DNA from: Hypoxylon rubiginosum
Taxonomy: Eukaryota; Ascomycota; Sordariomycetes; Xylariales; Hypoxylaceae
Direction: 5' to 3'
Assembly (NCBI GenBank): GCA_902806565.1
Contig: CADCXA010000066.1
Coordinates: 1,302,001-1,366,000, forward strand
DNA length: 64,000 nt
The translations under genes were made by a program, and so were the position numbers. The number at the start of each line of letters is the position of its first letter. Positions within the stretch are counted from its first letter, which is position 1. The notes under the pieces were generated by a model. It saw only the letters and a program-made list of their open reading frames with translations. It had not been told where the DNA came from and made no database searches. Below, piece by piece: positions 1-12,005 of this stretch.

Positions 1-489
1 GGGTCGGTGGTGCGGGTGGCTCATCTGGATACTGGACCTAAATATGTCGGGCCGCATCAGCGCGGCCGTGGCGGAGCTGACGCCGCCGAAGTCGTGGCCG
101 ACGATACTGTGGACGGTCGTATAGCCCAGCCCGTAGGCCAGGCACACGAGGTCGCGCACGAGGTTCGTGAAGACGTAGTCGTTCAGATCCACGTCCGCGA
201 ACGCCTGGTGACGCGGCCACCCCCGGGTGCGCCCGTACCCGCGCTGGTCCATGGCCACGCAGTAGAAGCCCGCGGCGGCGACTCGCGGCAGCACCTTGCG
301 CCACGAGAAGGCGAGCTCCGGGAACCCGTGGCAGAATAGCACGAGCGGCCTGCCCGGCTCCCCTGCTTTGAGCACGTGCCATGTGAGGCCGCACGATGCG
401 GTGCAGTCTACGTAGTCCGAGGTGATGCCCTCCGGGAGAGGTAGCGGGGGTAAGTCCTCCTCGGCCTGCTGGTCTGATATATTACTCAT
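1..489 (-). CDS. Epoxide hydrolase (alpha/beta hydrolase), N-terminal part
   Basis: The minus strand reads open from an ATG at 489 to the window edge, giving 163 residues of an alpha/beta hydrolase; the C-terminal half lies outside. An HGFPE segment (residues 54-58) is the oxyanion-hole motif. GHDFGG (about 137-142) is the nucleophile elbow, with Asp in the nucleophile position, as in soluble epoxide hydrolases and haloalkane dehalogenases rather than serine esterases. DQRGYG (about 81-86) is also typical of the epoxide hydrolase fold. The family opens epoxides to diols through an alkyl-enzyme ester on that Asp. The catalytic His and the lid are not visible. No signal peptide is seen, so a cytosolic location is likely. 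A longer frame in another phase (38-394, minus) is a GC-driven shadow. Confidence 0.85.
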   Translation of the reverse strand, partial: MSNISDQQAEEDLPPLPLPEGITSDYVDCTASCGLTWHVLKAGEPGRPLVLFCHGFPELAFSWRKVLPRVAAAGFYCVAMDQRGYGRTRGWPRHQAFADVDLNDYVFTNLVRDLVCLAYGLGYTTVHSIVGHDFGGVSSATAALMRPDIFRSSIQMSHPHHRP

Positions 490-962
490 GTTGAATGTTT
501 GGGAATTCAGACTTTTAGCGGTTGTTAGCCTAACTTGTATAAACAAACCAGAATAGAAGGTATATTGTTTGTTGAGTACGCATATAGGAGGTTCCGAGGT
601 TGTGGTTAGCCCCGCAGATGTGTACTGTAACCCACTCCAAAGTTACGTCAGCATCTGATTTATGATACCATCTTAAGTCTCTTTGTTAATAGGCAAAAAT
701 TTACCTGGAAGGGATATCACTCGGATATGCTGGTTCATATACATAGGCCGCGATAGTCGAAGCGCTGTGGTTTATTATTGCTTGATAATCTGGTACGACC
801 ACAGACCATCATATGTCATTGAAGATGAATGAACGCGATACGTAGAGGCTAGTGATGGCACAACAATTTCTCCAACATCCCACAAAGTACAAGACCAACA
901 ATACATAGTGTCCAGAAACAGAAACGAAATAGATCTGGTACAGTTCCGCACTCAGTAAGTGT
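490..962. other. Intergenic, 5' side of the epoxide hydrolase gene
   Basis: This AT-richer stretch separates the epoxide hydrolase start from the stop of the CREG-like gene. Both are on the minus strand, so it should hold the hydrolase promoter and the 3' end of the neighbour. I see no further gene or repeat. Confidence 0.6.
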
Positions 963-1760
963 CTAGAGGTCTGACGAGCTCCATTCTTTCCAGCCCTCCT
1001 TCTCACCAGGTAGCTCGACGCTCTCCCATTCCTTTCTAGTGACGTTCTTCCACTCTTCGACGGGGATCCAGCCAATGTAAGCTCGGTCGCCGAAGCCTCC
1101 GATCCAGTAGACCTTCGTGACGACAAGCCTCACGAATTGGGATTCGTGGATCGGATTGCCGGGAAGCCAGTACTTGGCATCGGGATGCTTATCCACGAAG
1201 CAGGATGACATGTCTGCAGTAGCTGCCGCATCCATCTTCTCGATGTAGCCCAGCAGGCTGTACCGGGGGAGATTGACCGCGCTGTACGGAACTCTGTCTG
1301 TAGGCCCCGAATCATCACGTCCGAACAGCCAGTTCCAGAAAGTCGACTTGATGCGCTTGTCTGGCGGATACGGCGGCGTCCACTGCTGGGCTAGGCTGAT
1401 GTTTGAGCCGCCGCGTACATTTTTGAAAGTAGTCTCGATGTTGATAGCCAGGAAGGTAGGATTGCCATCCTCTTCACAGTCCGCCACGTACTCCAGCAGG
1501 CCGAGGGGCATACCGCCGAGACCTTCGGGCTGGCGCCCGCCCGAGGCATCTGGGAAGACGGTGGCGAGCGTGCCAAGGGGAGTTAGACCAAGGATGCGTC
1601 GGCCAAGTACGGCGGATTCGTACGAGGTTGGAATCTTGTATTCCGACGCGGATGCCGGCGGGTTGCTAAAGATGTACTGCGGCTCCGGGGCGGGCTGTTT
1701 GGCTGCCGCCCAGGAGCGCGCGGCGAGGCAGACAAACGGCAGACTGCTCAAGAGCTTCAT
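963..1760 (-). CDS. Secreted CREG-like / pyridoxamine 5'-phosphate oxidase-fold protein
   Basis: A single exon encodes 265 residues. Residues 1-19 form a signal peptide (MKLLSSLPFVCLAARSWAA). The rest matches the CREG-like split beta-barrel family (Pyrid_oxidase_2), which has the flavin-binding PNPOx fold but usually lacks FMN-oxidase activity. Family landmarks are RRILGLTPLGTLATVFPD near residues 54-71, LGLLEYVADC near 86-95, a WTPPYPP turn, and PYSAVNLPRYSLLGYIE in the second half. There are potential N-glycosylation sites at NIS and NVT. It is likely secreted or vacuolar/endosomal; no substrate can be named. The length is normal for fungal members and there are no internal lesions. Confidence 0.8.
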   Translation of the reverse strand: MKLLSSLPFVCLAARSWAAAKQPAPEPQYIFSNPPASASEYKIPTSYESAVLGRRILGLTPLGTLATVFPDASGGRQPEGLGGMPLGLLEYVADCEEDGNPTFLAINIETTFKNVRGGSNISLAQQWTPPYPPDKRIKSTFWNWLFGRDDSGPTDRVPYSAVNLPRYSLLGYIEKMDAAATADMSSCFVDKHPDAKYWLPGNPIHESQFVRLVVTKVYWIGGFGDRAYIGWIPVEEWKNVTRKEWESVELPGEKEGWKEWSSSDL

Positions 1761-2655
1761 GGTGAAACGTGATACAGTAGGTACAGGGCAACCAGCGCCA
1801 CTAAATCCCGATAGGTGGCTCGGGCCGTTGGAGGGGTATGGGAAGATGAGGCTTAATTCTAGAATCTGAATTTAAAATCTGAGAAGAGCGATAGCTTGTG
1901 CTTAAATGCTCATGCCCAGAACGTTTCCTCCGATAGACATCGGATGGTTCACTTATCAAACGATGGCCGGTCGCCGGAACAAGAACCAGTCGCCCATGTG
2001 AATGCCCAGGTGATGTATCAGGTGGGACTTGTCATGATGTGGGCCTGGGGATTTCCCCCCACGGCTTTAGTCATCTTGAAACTCAGAATCGGAATGCAGT
2101 TAGGTACGTCCATACAGCTAACTATACAGCTAACTATGTACCTTCTTAGACACCTAACTTTGAGAGCAATTCATGTTTATCAGTGAGTTATATGCCTGAG
2201 AAGTCAAAGTCTTAGGAGTCCCAAGTCATCAAAGAGATCTTTGATAATGATAAGTATGTCTTGAGTATGCCTTAAGCTGATGAGTGGGTAGGCGGATACG
2301 TACATTGGACTTGGGTCGTTTGAAATAGGGGAGCCAATCGATAATCTGGCTTAGACCCACCCAATAATTATTCATCGGATCTTGACCCATCCTGCTTATT
2401 CAATATTCACTGTCTCACATAGAGGGGTATGCAGTAATCCAAAGTCACATGACCAGGGTTTACTTGTCCCTTTGTGGGAATTTTGACGAATTGGCCACTT
2501 CCGGTGTGACTCTTCCTCTCTCCTCCAACCCTTGCCAAGACTTTGCGCATTTGCCAAAAAAACCGCCCACATCCAACAACCAACCCTTTCGATCGATTTC
2601 TTTCAATCAGCTCACTTCATCGACACTGAAGTAAAAACATCACAACTCCGTCAAT
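1761..2655. promoter_or_regulatory. Divergent intergenic region; promoter side of RPS30
   Basis: The region lies between the start of the CREG-like gene (-) and the start of RPS30 (+), so it must hold both promoters. A 12-bp unit, ATACAGCTAACT, is tandemly duplicated at 2112-2135. About 110 bp before the RPS30 ATG there is a pyrimidine-rich tract (2511-2533, CTCTTCCTCTCTCCTCC), as is common at fungal ribosomal-protein transcription starts. No other gene is seen. Confidence 0.5.
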
Positions 2656-3278
2656 ATGGGAAAAGTTCACGGTTCCCTCGCCCGTGCCGGTATGTTTTCT
2701 GGATGGACTATGCGGAAGATGGAATTAGGGCTAACGAGATTCTACAGGCAAGGTCAAGTCTCAAACCCCCAAGGTTAGTCCATTCAGTGCTCTGAAAATT
2801 GCATACTCTCGATAGCGATGATGAAGCGCGCGTACCGATTCAACGATTCTTTTCTTGACGACGATTGAATATTCCTTCGACAAATTTCGCAATAAGGCCA
2901 CCAGCCCTTCGCCACCCAGATACTCGACGAGAACTTCCAGTCCCCAGCCCGGAATGTCCGCTAGACGTCACGTCCTTGGTCACCTCGAACTCGCGCTTCT
3001 ATCATCGTTATCGCATTCATCTCGCCCAAGATCATCAAACACACGCTATAACAAGTCCAGGATGCTGACAATAGGTATCCAAATAGGTTGAGAAGCAAGA
3101 GAAGGCCAAGACCCCCAAGGGCCGCGCCAAGAAGAGACTCACGTACACCCGCCGATTTGTCAACGTCACCCTGACTGGTGGCAAGAGAAAGGTATGCTTT
3201 GTTTACCCAGGTCAGCTTGATCATTCTTAATAGCTTAATGCTAACAATCAATAGATGAACCCCAACCCCGGCACATAA
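2656..3278 (+). CDS. rps30: 40S ribosomal protein S30 (eS30)
   Basis: Four exons, 2656-2689, 2748-2773, 3087-3191 and 3255-3278, encode a 62-residue basic protein beginning [20 protein letters not shown] and ending KMNPNPGT. This is the full length of fungal eS30, a small-subunit protein near the decoding site. All junctions are GT..AG and in phase, with a branch-like CTGAC at 3064-3068 before the third exon. As usual in fungi, it is not fused to a ubiquitin-like domain. Intron 2 (2774-3086, 313 nt) is long for this genome, where most introns seen are 50-90 nt. The exons are too short to show up as long open frames. Confidence is high because the whole protein is recognisable. Confidence 0.95.
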
Positions 3279-4313
3279 GCGCATCACAGCGCTCACCCTC
3301 TTAAGGGCAGCCAACGTCGTACTCGAGAGGATTTGGAAGGCGATGGACGAGCAGCCGCCTGCTAGTGTTTTGCTCTGAGCGACCACCTCTATGGTGTATG
3401 ACAGACAAGAGCATCCTGCTCTGGCATGATCGGAAACGAACGGGATATGGAAACGGTGGTTGTGGATGCACATGGATTTGCATCTTCATTCGGGAGTCAT
3501 ACGGCATCGTCACTTTGGCTTGGTCATTAATCACAAGCCTTTTCGTCTGTACTTACGCAGGTATTGCCTGAGAAGGCGGAATCAGAGGACAGCAATTTTC
3601 TCTGCACAATGTCTTCATTAGTGAAAGTGTTTGTGCATGTCATTCTTCGTGAGCCACGTCAACTACACTGATCATTAAATTCTAGATCTATTATTTGCGG
3701 ATATTCCAAGACGCTCTTACTGCATACTCGATGCAAGTTGTGGTCATAGGGACTGATATTTTAGGTTACGGTCTACTTCCTGTGCTAGGGCTGAGTTGGT
3801 CATCTTTTAGGATTCAAGGCTCATTGCTATTATAGGAGCATAAGTAGCCTTCTGCCACTATGAGGGCAAGCTATACTGGATTACCGCACTAGCTGTGCCC
3901 GTTCCAGGTTAAGAGTCGACTATCTCCTAATATAGCTCTCATACAGTCTACCCACAGAAGTAGAAATGCACATTGGTGTCCTGGGACAATAGCACAATGA
4001 AATATTAAAGTGACTGTGAGTTGACATCCAACCACGTATGTGATACCTGTTCGACTAACCCAATCGTGATTAGTAGATACCACACTTATTTGTTGTGCAA
4101 CCATCCATAGAGGCAGAAGCTGAACAAGGCGTAAGATGTTGATTACCTACGTACTTGCATGGACGAAAAAAGACTATCTTGTCCAACCCTCCCCCCCTTT
4201 TCTCTGGCGACGGGGTGGGGGGATGAGGTTGAAATAAACCGTGCAAGTACCTGTTTCTTAGAACTTCATCTAGTCCAACAAGATATTGCCATTGAATCCT
4301 AAAGCTCATATAC
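3279..4313. other. Intergenic, RPS30 3' flank to the HET pseudogene
   Basis: No gene was recognised. Open frames here are short and AT-rich with no family resemblance. A C-rich run (CCTCCCCCCCTTTTCTC, 4187-4203) is followed by a G-rich run (GGGGTGGGGGG, 4211-4221) that could fold back. Confidence 0.5.
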
Positions 4314-6104
4314 ATGATGGATGGAGATTTTGAGTATCAGCCATTGGCAAAGCCCCATAACTTTCGCTTGATTCGTCTCGAGAATTCTCTGATCAAATCT
4401 GCTGACATCTACTGCATCTTGACAGAATACGAACCGAACGCTACACCTCCATATGTAGCCTTGTCGTACACCTGAGGGGATCCTATGACAAGTGAACGCG
4501 ATCCATCAAAGTTGAGCCGAATTTTTGTGAATGAGAAACCGTTTCGCATTCACGCCAATCTCTTCCGCGCTCTTGAGGTCCTCCGCAATAGGGAAAGTCA
4601 CCTCTGGGTGGACGCGATATGCATCGACCAGCAGAACAGCCAGGAACGCGGCGCCCAAGTAACATTGATGGGAGTCATCTTCTCGAGGGCGTCCAAGGTC
4701 TGCGCTTGGTTAGGGTCAGCTGTGAAGGACTCGGATCGAGCTATGGACTTCCTTTCCTATCTCAGCTCTGGTAAGGTTCGTCATGAGGTTCACCAACATC
4801 GAGACTCGGCGCTGCTAAGATGGAGAGAAGACCGGATGGCGCTCGCAAATCTAATAAGGCGAAGCTGGTTCAACCGAGCTTGGATAATTCAAGAAGTCGC
4901 CTTAGCGAAGGATGTGCTGTTCATGTGTGGCTACAAAACGTCTACCATAGCGGTTTGGGAAAAGGCTAGCCAGCTGTTGTTACAGCAGGACGCAGACTTC
5001 GGTTATAAAATACAGACATATGTATAGTCATCCAATCCCTTGCGGACTATTATCGATGTACGCGGACGACTTCTTCGCGGCGAAAAGATATCCGTGCTGG
5101 CGAGTTTGCAGATGACCCGCTATGCTCAAGCAAGCGACCCTCGTGATTATTTATTCGCCAGAATGGCACTTTCGGATAACGAGCTCGAGCATTTATGTCG
5201 TCCCAACTATGACATATCGGCCGAAGAGGTATGGAGGACATTCTTCCAGGAATATGTACGGCAGAAAAGGGATCTATATATCATCTGTCTTGCAGGCGCA
5301 AAGCTCTCCGAATATCGCCATCTCCCTTCTTGGCTTCCCAACTGGAGCGAAGTCACGTCGGCATATCCTCTTTGTAACTTCCACCAAGAGAATCGCCCCG
5401 AATGGCCACACTTTGATGCCGCAAAAGGGACAAAGCCGGACGTATCGTTTACGCCTAGCGGACATCACCTCTCATGTATCGGGCTCGAGATCGACGAGGT
5501 AGATGGGATTGGGGACTCTCAGTCTACTACCAGCAATAACGCCTACATAACTCCGGAGGACGCCTGTCAGGCTCTTGTCAGGACCACACTTGCAGACACC
5601 AATCGTTGGGGGGAGCCTAGCAAGTCTCCAGAAGCCTTCGAACTAATTTTTGCAGCCGTGTGTAACAGATTCAGAAGCGAAATGGATTGGCCGCCATCTC
5701 CCAACTTTGAGGCACGCTGGTCAGTTATGAAGAAGCTGAATCTCGGAGGCACTCCTTTGGAAGACTTGATCGAGCTGCGGCGGAAAACGGCAATACACGG
5801 TATGTGGGCGGTAGAGCGCCATATTTCCAGAGCCTTTAAATACAGCTACAGCCACGCCATGTTCATGCGAGAACTCTTCACCACACTACGGGGTTTTCTT
5901 GGCTTGGGACCGGGGACGGCTGGCTCGAAGGACAAGATTGTAATTCTAAAGGGCTGTAGGGTACCCGTCATCATGAGGCAGAGAGGTCAGTATTGGGAGC
6001 TGGTCGGGGAGTGTTACGTCGATGGAATTATGTACGGGGAAGCCTTAGACAACAAACTAGGTGACGACCAAGAGCCGGCCTGGAAGACCTTTAACATCAT
6101 TTAG
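4314..6104 (+). pseudogene. HET-domain (heterokaryon incompatibility) gene broken by two in-frame stops
   Basis: One continuous frame runs from ATG 4314 to TAG 6102-6104 (596 codons) and carries the HET domain. The N-terminal part reads PHNFRLIRLE...PPYVALSYT, then a TGA (4473-4475), then GDP: the stop replaces the invariant Trp of the SYTWGDP motif (TGG to TGA). Next come LWVDAICIDQQN (about residues 99-110), a segment ending KVCAWLG, and SWFNRAWIIQEVALA. A second stop, TAG at 5025-5027, interrupts the frame 181 codons past the internal ATG 4485; after it the frame continues with SDPRDYLFA and a long C-terminal region. HET proteins trigger cell death when unlike strains fuse. An alternative is a shorter gene from ATG 4485, but that would lack the first conserved block and still stop at 5025. 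No intron with good signals removes the TAG. Confidence 0.85.
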
Positions 6105-8438
6105 CATAATATCAATAGAAACACAGCAGTCATTCTACAGCGATCCTCATGTTCGAGACTTAGACATGATAAACACTGTAGCAAGGCATCAGGTCGTGTA
6201 GTGGAGCTGTAGTCAGAGTCAACGCCTAGAGGCATGTTGCTTTGGACATCTTTAACCATTTCCTATCTAGGAGGTATCCAAGCTTCCATCTTGTTGAGGG
6301 CTTTATATAGTACGACTTTCAGTTTCTTGTAGAATATGAGGCAACCAAGAGCCGCAACCAAGCGGAAGTAATGCTTCTATGGCTGACACGACAGATTCGA
6401 TATGACAAAACCACGAAATAGGGGTGCTCCAACGGTATATTCTAAAAGTAGTGGACATAGCTCTATATGTGGCTCTTTTATTCGGTATCCCCTTAGCTAG
6501 TAACTACCAACTAAGGCTACATACAAACATCATTAAGGGGTTCAATGTATATATGAACAAAATAATAACAAGCCTTGATCAATTAGTGAAGATGTTACAC
6601 AGAAGGCACTAAGAGGCAGGCAATAAGACAATCAATGGTACCTGGTGAGCCCCTTTTCTCGCGCACCGCACATCCTCGGTACATAGATGAGCTCCTCTGC
6701 TCTTATTCCTTGCTCGAGCCTCCAACCGTTCTTTCTATGTCCTGATAGTATGTGTATATCGCACTTACTACGAAGCTATCTCGATATATACAGGCATCTG
6801 AAATCCCCTCCGTAAAAAGGGGCCACAAAAAGAAAAGCAGAGCCGCAACCCCACGGCACGCTCAACTCTAACCTATCATCCCCCCTATCCCCCGCCCACA
6901 ATAGAGCAACAGAACCGAGCGACAGACCACCCCGTGCACCCGTATACCCCGACCGACCTATCCACCACTCCCACCCCGCCGGGCGCGTACGGGACATATC
7001 ACAGCGTCAACGGCCATGTACGCCAAGCGCGGTATTGCGACTCTGCTGCTTACTGCGTAGCCGCCAAGGCCCGTGTTGTGGGCCCCCTTTTTTTTGTTCT
7101 TCCCCCCTTCCTTCCTTCCTCCTTACCTCGCTCGCTTACTCGCTTGCCCGCGGCGAGTTTCCTCCATCTTCGGGACCGAAGGAAAAAAAAAAAGGGGAGC
7201 GCCCGGAAGTACGTGAAAGTGAATCAGATCATCTTTCTTATAGGATGTATGTACACATATGAGAACGCTACAACTCCAAAGGATGGGAGGCTTTCTTTTA
7301 GGCACGGTTGGGAAAAAGACAAGATTATAATTTGGCTTTCAATGATATTATTCTCAAGCTCGCTAACTTCTATCTCGCAAGCATCTGCAAGAGCCGCAGG
7401 ACGTCTGAGAGGGGTTGCCTTCAAATCTACCTTCTTCTCGGAGATAACAAGAGTGCAAATTGGTGGCGGGTAGAGAACATCGTCGTCTCCTAATGCACCA
7501 CTTCCAAACTTCTCCCAGCACGAAGAAACCACTGGCTTGCCCCCCCCCTTCTGCACCGTCCGCCCGTCTTCCTGTACATAGTCAGGCCTGGCAGCCATGA
7601 TCCCCTTTCTAGCTCTCGCAGGGGCCGCAGGTGGCCTGCGCGCTGCCTCGTCTACAAACACAGCAACAACAACAATTGGTATCAATCCCGTATCTACAAA
7701 ATCCCCGCCTTCCAAGCACCAAGAGAGAAAAAACACACAGCACGAAAATCATAGCGCGTCCGAGCCGAATCCGTTGTCCCTGCCAAGCAAGACACTCATT
7801 CGAAAGACCAGACTGAAAAAGACTGCCGCTATCTTGTGAGTATTGTTGCGTTGCATATTATACCTAGTAGGCAGGCGGATGCAAGCAACATCCCAAATGC
7901 GATATTGCAGACGTAAGTAGTGGTGAATGATCGAGGGAGACGGGTTGATTCCAACGAATTTGTGACGCATAAACAAAGTGCAAACTTCCTAGGGCGCGTT
8001 TCCCATTCTATTGAAAAAACACCAGCACATGCAAACTGGTTGGAGAAACTGACTCATTATTCCAATGTATAAATTATGCAAGCGACTGAGGGAGATCCGA
8101 AATCGTTCGTAGCAGCCGTGCAAAAGCTTTCAGGGGTGCCGGCTAAACGATTTGGAGAAAAACGGCCGCTCGGTGATAAAAAGATATCAGACAAAAACCC
8201 AACGCCGATATGTGATGTCGTAATTATTGATCTGCTCTCTGCAAAACAAATTCAGCCGAGCCACGGTTCGTAACGGAGTGGTCCAGCTACCCGCTTCTTA
8301 TGTCGACTACGCTTGATCGAGGTGAGATAATCTCGAAGCAGAAAAATCAAGCAAGATCGCTCGAATGAACGCGTAAGTCGGTGAGATCCAACGAAATGCC
8401 GTGATCGAGTACCCAATAGAAACGTAAATGCTCATCAA
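6105..8438. other. Intergenic between the HET pseudogene and the areA 3' end
   Basis: About 2.3 kb without a recognised gene. It contains low-complexity runs (T8 and C/T-rich at 7087-7130, A11 near 7182-7192) and short frames such as 7224-7736 (-) and 6934-7473 (+), whose translations show no domain and mostly reflect these runs. The right end should hold the areA 3' UTR. Confidence 0.5.
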
Positions 8439-11400
8439 TCAGAGACTCATAGTCAGCCACTCCCATTCTTGCATGCCGTTTCCGGAGCCAGGATTACCCA
8501 CTCCATTGGGAGGCCCGGACATTCCGACCATGCCGGACCCCATCATCGGTCGCTGGGTCATGCCGAAACCGTTGGCAAGACCTAGGTTTCCTGGGTTCGG
8601 CATGCCGTTGAATCCATTCGAAGAACCAATGGAGCGAGCCGCTTCATTCGAACCAGTCGAATTCTCCGGGCTATCAACGTCCATGACCCCCGATGACTCG
8701 CTCGGACCGGCGCTCTTACTATTACGTCGCTGCCGTTTCGACGAACCACTGCTGCTGATGTTTCGCGGAAGTGAAGAAGCACCCGGACCTGGGGCATTCT
8801 TTGGGGGCGCTGCTGCAATTGGCACCACACCTTTGCCGCCTACAGCACCCGTAGATGAACCTGCGTAACTCGTTGGGGTACTGCCTGCCGTGTTACCACC
8901 GGAACCACCAGCACCACTTGCAGGACTTTCGCCTTCATTGACACTACCGGCTCTGTTCGTCGCCGATGGCGGTGTACTTGCCTGCGTCGTGCTGCTCGCA
9001 GCCGGCATATTCAGCGTCGAATTCTTGCGTGACGCTGGCCCAGAGGCTGTGCCCGTGTTGTTTGTGTTCTTCTTGGACCTCGTGCTCGTCCCACCGACTG
9101 GGAGACTTGCGCCAGATCCACGGTTACGCTTCTTGATGACATCGGTTTTCAGACTAAGCGGCCTCACAACGCCGTGGAGTTTCAAAAACAGACCGCAGGC
9201 GTTGCAAAGAGGCTGACCCTCCGGATTGCGACGCCAAAGCGGTGTGGTTTGTGTGAAACAGTTGGTACAGGTGGTAGGTGCATTGCCGTCTCCTTGGCCC
9301 CCTGCGGCAGCTTGCAGATTGCTCGATGACCCATGTTTAGAACCGGGCGGGGAAGCAGGTCGGCTGGGTGCCACGGAAGAGAAACCCGAGACGTTTCCTG
9401 ACATATCCGCGGGAGGAGAATTCGGGTTCGACTGAGCCATCTTATCGAATGGATTACCGCGTCCGCCCATAGGCGTCGAAGCCGTGCGAGGGATCTTCTG
9501 GCGCCTATCACCGGATTGCCGAAACGACTGAGACCGTGGTAAATTACCCTGACCATCCCAATCACCAGATTCTAGATAATCTGTCGTCGTACCTCCAATC
9601 GTGACTTGCTTACGAGGAGGACCACCCGGATAACGAGCAGCCTGCGTGCTAAACTGCCCAGGTAAAGAAGCGTCCCACCCTAGAGAATTCTGGTTGCTCA
9701 TATCCATCCCTTCATTGTCAGGCGAAAATGCTTGACGCATACCCAAATTACGGTCAGCAAAAGCGCCTCCGTCCTCATCCTCATTATCGGAGTCGGCGCC
9801 AAAATTGAACATGTTCTCGTGCGCCATGCCAACACCAGGAGAGCGGACCGGGTGTTCGGATTGGAAAACCTGGCTCGGATCAACGTGGCCAAAATTAAGT
9901 GTTTGCGTAAAGGATCCTGACGAATCCGGCCCGGTCGTGGTGGGAGGAAACATCGAGTTGCCGTTGGGTTGATGCATGAACTGCTGGTTCATCTGGTTTC
10001 TCACTGACCCCGGACCTTGACGGAAGTTCTGGGCTCGTTGGTGGCGCATATCCATCGACCCCCCGAAGAACATGTTCTCGTTCTCAGTAGCCAGGGGGTG
10101 TGGCGTAGAGACAGCTGACTGGTAGGCGGATCCCGGAGGAGAATAGTAGTCTGCGCCATTTACTGAGCTTGAGTTGACGCCCGGATGGTTATAGTAGTTT
10201 GAGAAGGGGCCGTGGGGAACCATTGGTGACGTCGATGGCGAGAAAGAAAAGCCCTGCTGGAAAGGTCCGGCCGAGGTGATGATAGGATCATTATCCATAT
10301 GGAATGTGTCAAGGGGGAATGGAACACCGGCGTGGTGAGATACATGGGCGTTACCGTTAGTATGCGAATTGTCTAGAGAGTATTCGTGGAGGTCAGAATC
10401 CGCGTCCAGCTCATTTGCGACATAGTTATTGCTATTGAGAGCAGAAACATGCGGCGAGAAGTTTGCAGGCCGCTTCAAGTTCCGAGCCTAACAGGATATC
10501 ATGATTAGTTTTCTGAACATATAGTAGTACATACGTAAAAGACCAAGGCAATATGGCGAATTCCGTCACAAAATGAATAAAATGAAGGGGGTTTATTATG
10601 AGTTGGGACTCTTTAGCAAACAATGGTGGTTTCGCTTTACTCACTCGTCTCTCGTCAATGCTGGTCTTCCGGTGGTGTCGAGTGACGTATGCAAACTCGT
10701 CCTGGTTTCTCTGATGAGCAGGAACGGGAACGGATTGAGGCACGAAATGCTGGGAAGAAGTCTTGCGGGATTTGATAGGGATGGCGGCAGCTGTGGTGTG
10801 AGCTATCCTGTCCCCCTCCTGCTTGGTCGCATCAGGTGACGGCGTCGCTGCTAGCCCGGCCGGCGTCGCAACGTTCTCGGGAAATATGAAATCGTCGAGA
10901 TTCATAGGGTCTGCATGCAGATGGGTCTGGTCTGACGTCTTTCTAAGTTGCGCAATACCGCTGGGTGCATTGATACCGTTCGCTGTCTCACGAGTAGTAG
11001 TATAACTACAGAAAATGGTTAGAACTACGATGCGTCTACACACAAGCACTGGCAAGACCAAACGTACTGAGGATATTGCTCCTCCTTTCTTTTCCGGAGG
11101 TGGAAGTGCATCATGCGCCACGTCAGGTTTTCCATGCGCTCTTGTTTCGGTAAGTTCTGCTTGGTGTTGCGAAAGAACCTCCAAATCTGGGTGCCAAGCG
11201 GATCGTTCTGCTGCATCTGCTCCAAGCTCTCGTCGTCTCCAGACATGCCATTCTGCTGATTAGGAAAAATCGAAGGTTGTAGAAAATCGAAGTTTGTGGG
11301 AATATGAGGTCTCGTGAAATCCAAGTTGAGTTCGTGTATGCGCAGGTCGCCGGGACTATTTTCGTCGGCATTCTTCTCGCTCGATTGCATTAATTCGGCG

Positions 11401-11510
11401 TGGTCGAAGGGTCTTCGCGGGAAGCGAAAGTCGTGCTCTGTCGTTGTGGGATTCATGGCAGTCGAGGGACTCGATGTGGCTATCGGCGACGCTGTGCTGG
11501 CAGCCATCAT
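8439..11510 (-). CDS. areA: GATA transcription factor AreA/NIT2, global nitrogen regulator
   Basis: Three exons on the minus strand (11510-11068, 11005-10645, 10487-8439) give 950 residues; both introns have good GT..AG ends and the phases agree. The N-terminus carries the conserved block around [11 protein letters not shown] and MENLTWRMM (exon 1), then [15 protein letters not shown], a [12 protein letters not shown] block and RKTSIDERR (exon 2), then [10 protein letters not shown] (exon 3). The single GATA zinc finger is CTNC-X17-CNAC at about residues 675-699, followed by the basic tail [17 protein letters not shown]. The protein ends EWEWLTMSL, the C-terminus known to bind the co-repressor NmrA/NMR. 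It activates genes for secondary nitrogen sources by binding HGATAR when preferred nitrogen is absent. The length lies between A. nidulans AreA and N. crassa NIT2. The gene is intact. Confidence 0.97.
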
Positions 11511-11970
11511 GACGTGCAGCTTGGTCCTGGTCGTTGGACCTTGGACCTTGTAGGGGAAAGGGAAAATAAGAGGGAGAGGGAGAGGCCTGTGGTCTGGAGG
11601 TCTCTCGGGATGATTGGAGAAGTTATTTCGTACGTATTACAGCGACCTTCCAAGTTTCCCCACGTTCCAGGGTTTGGGCTGTCAGCCCAAGTTCCTTCGC
11701 AAGCCGAAGCGCTATCCTCAAGTTTGTCTCCCAGACTCGTAAACTATTAGCGCCTCGGATTCGGGATCTGGTGACCAAGCGAAAAGACGTATGATAAATT
11801 GGGAAGGTTGAGAGAGTCAGAGGGAGAACAGCAGCTGGTATCGAAGTGCTATGTCGACGCACTTTGCTGTTTGTTCTTTTTTTGGTTCCGACCCTCGTAG
11901 ATGTGTTGGGTTAGGAACTCGGAGGGGTTGTGATGTATGATCACCTCTCGATCGAGGTATACAGATTACA

Positions 11971-12005
11971 GTCTGCAGTCTGCAGTCTGCGGTCTGCGAT
12001 CTGCG
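11971..12005 (+). repeat. Five tandem copies of a 7-bp unit (GTCTGCA/G)
   Basis: Five consecutive 7-mers read GTCTGCA, GTCTGCA, GTCTGCG, GTCTGCG, ATCTGCG, about 460 bp upstream of the areA ATG. It looks like a minisatellite diverging by single substitutions. It could lie in the areA leader or promoter. Confidence 0.85.

Noticed and set aside
2819..3068. A C/D-box snoRNA in RPS30 intron 2
   Set aside because: A C-box-like ATGATGA exists, but no D box occurs within a plausible length, and the CTGA at 3064 is better read as the branch point.
5020..5095. An intron removing the TAG at 5025 in the HET gene
   Set aside because: A GTATAG donor-like sequence is present, but there is no branch point or acceptor at a suitable distance that keeps the frame.
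6934..7736. Frames of 170-180 codons on both strands near the areA 3' side
   Set aside because: Their translations mostly reflect poly-T/poly-A and C-rich runs; no family resemblance.
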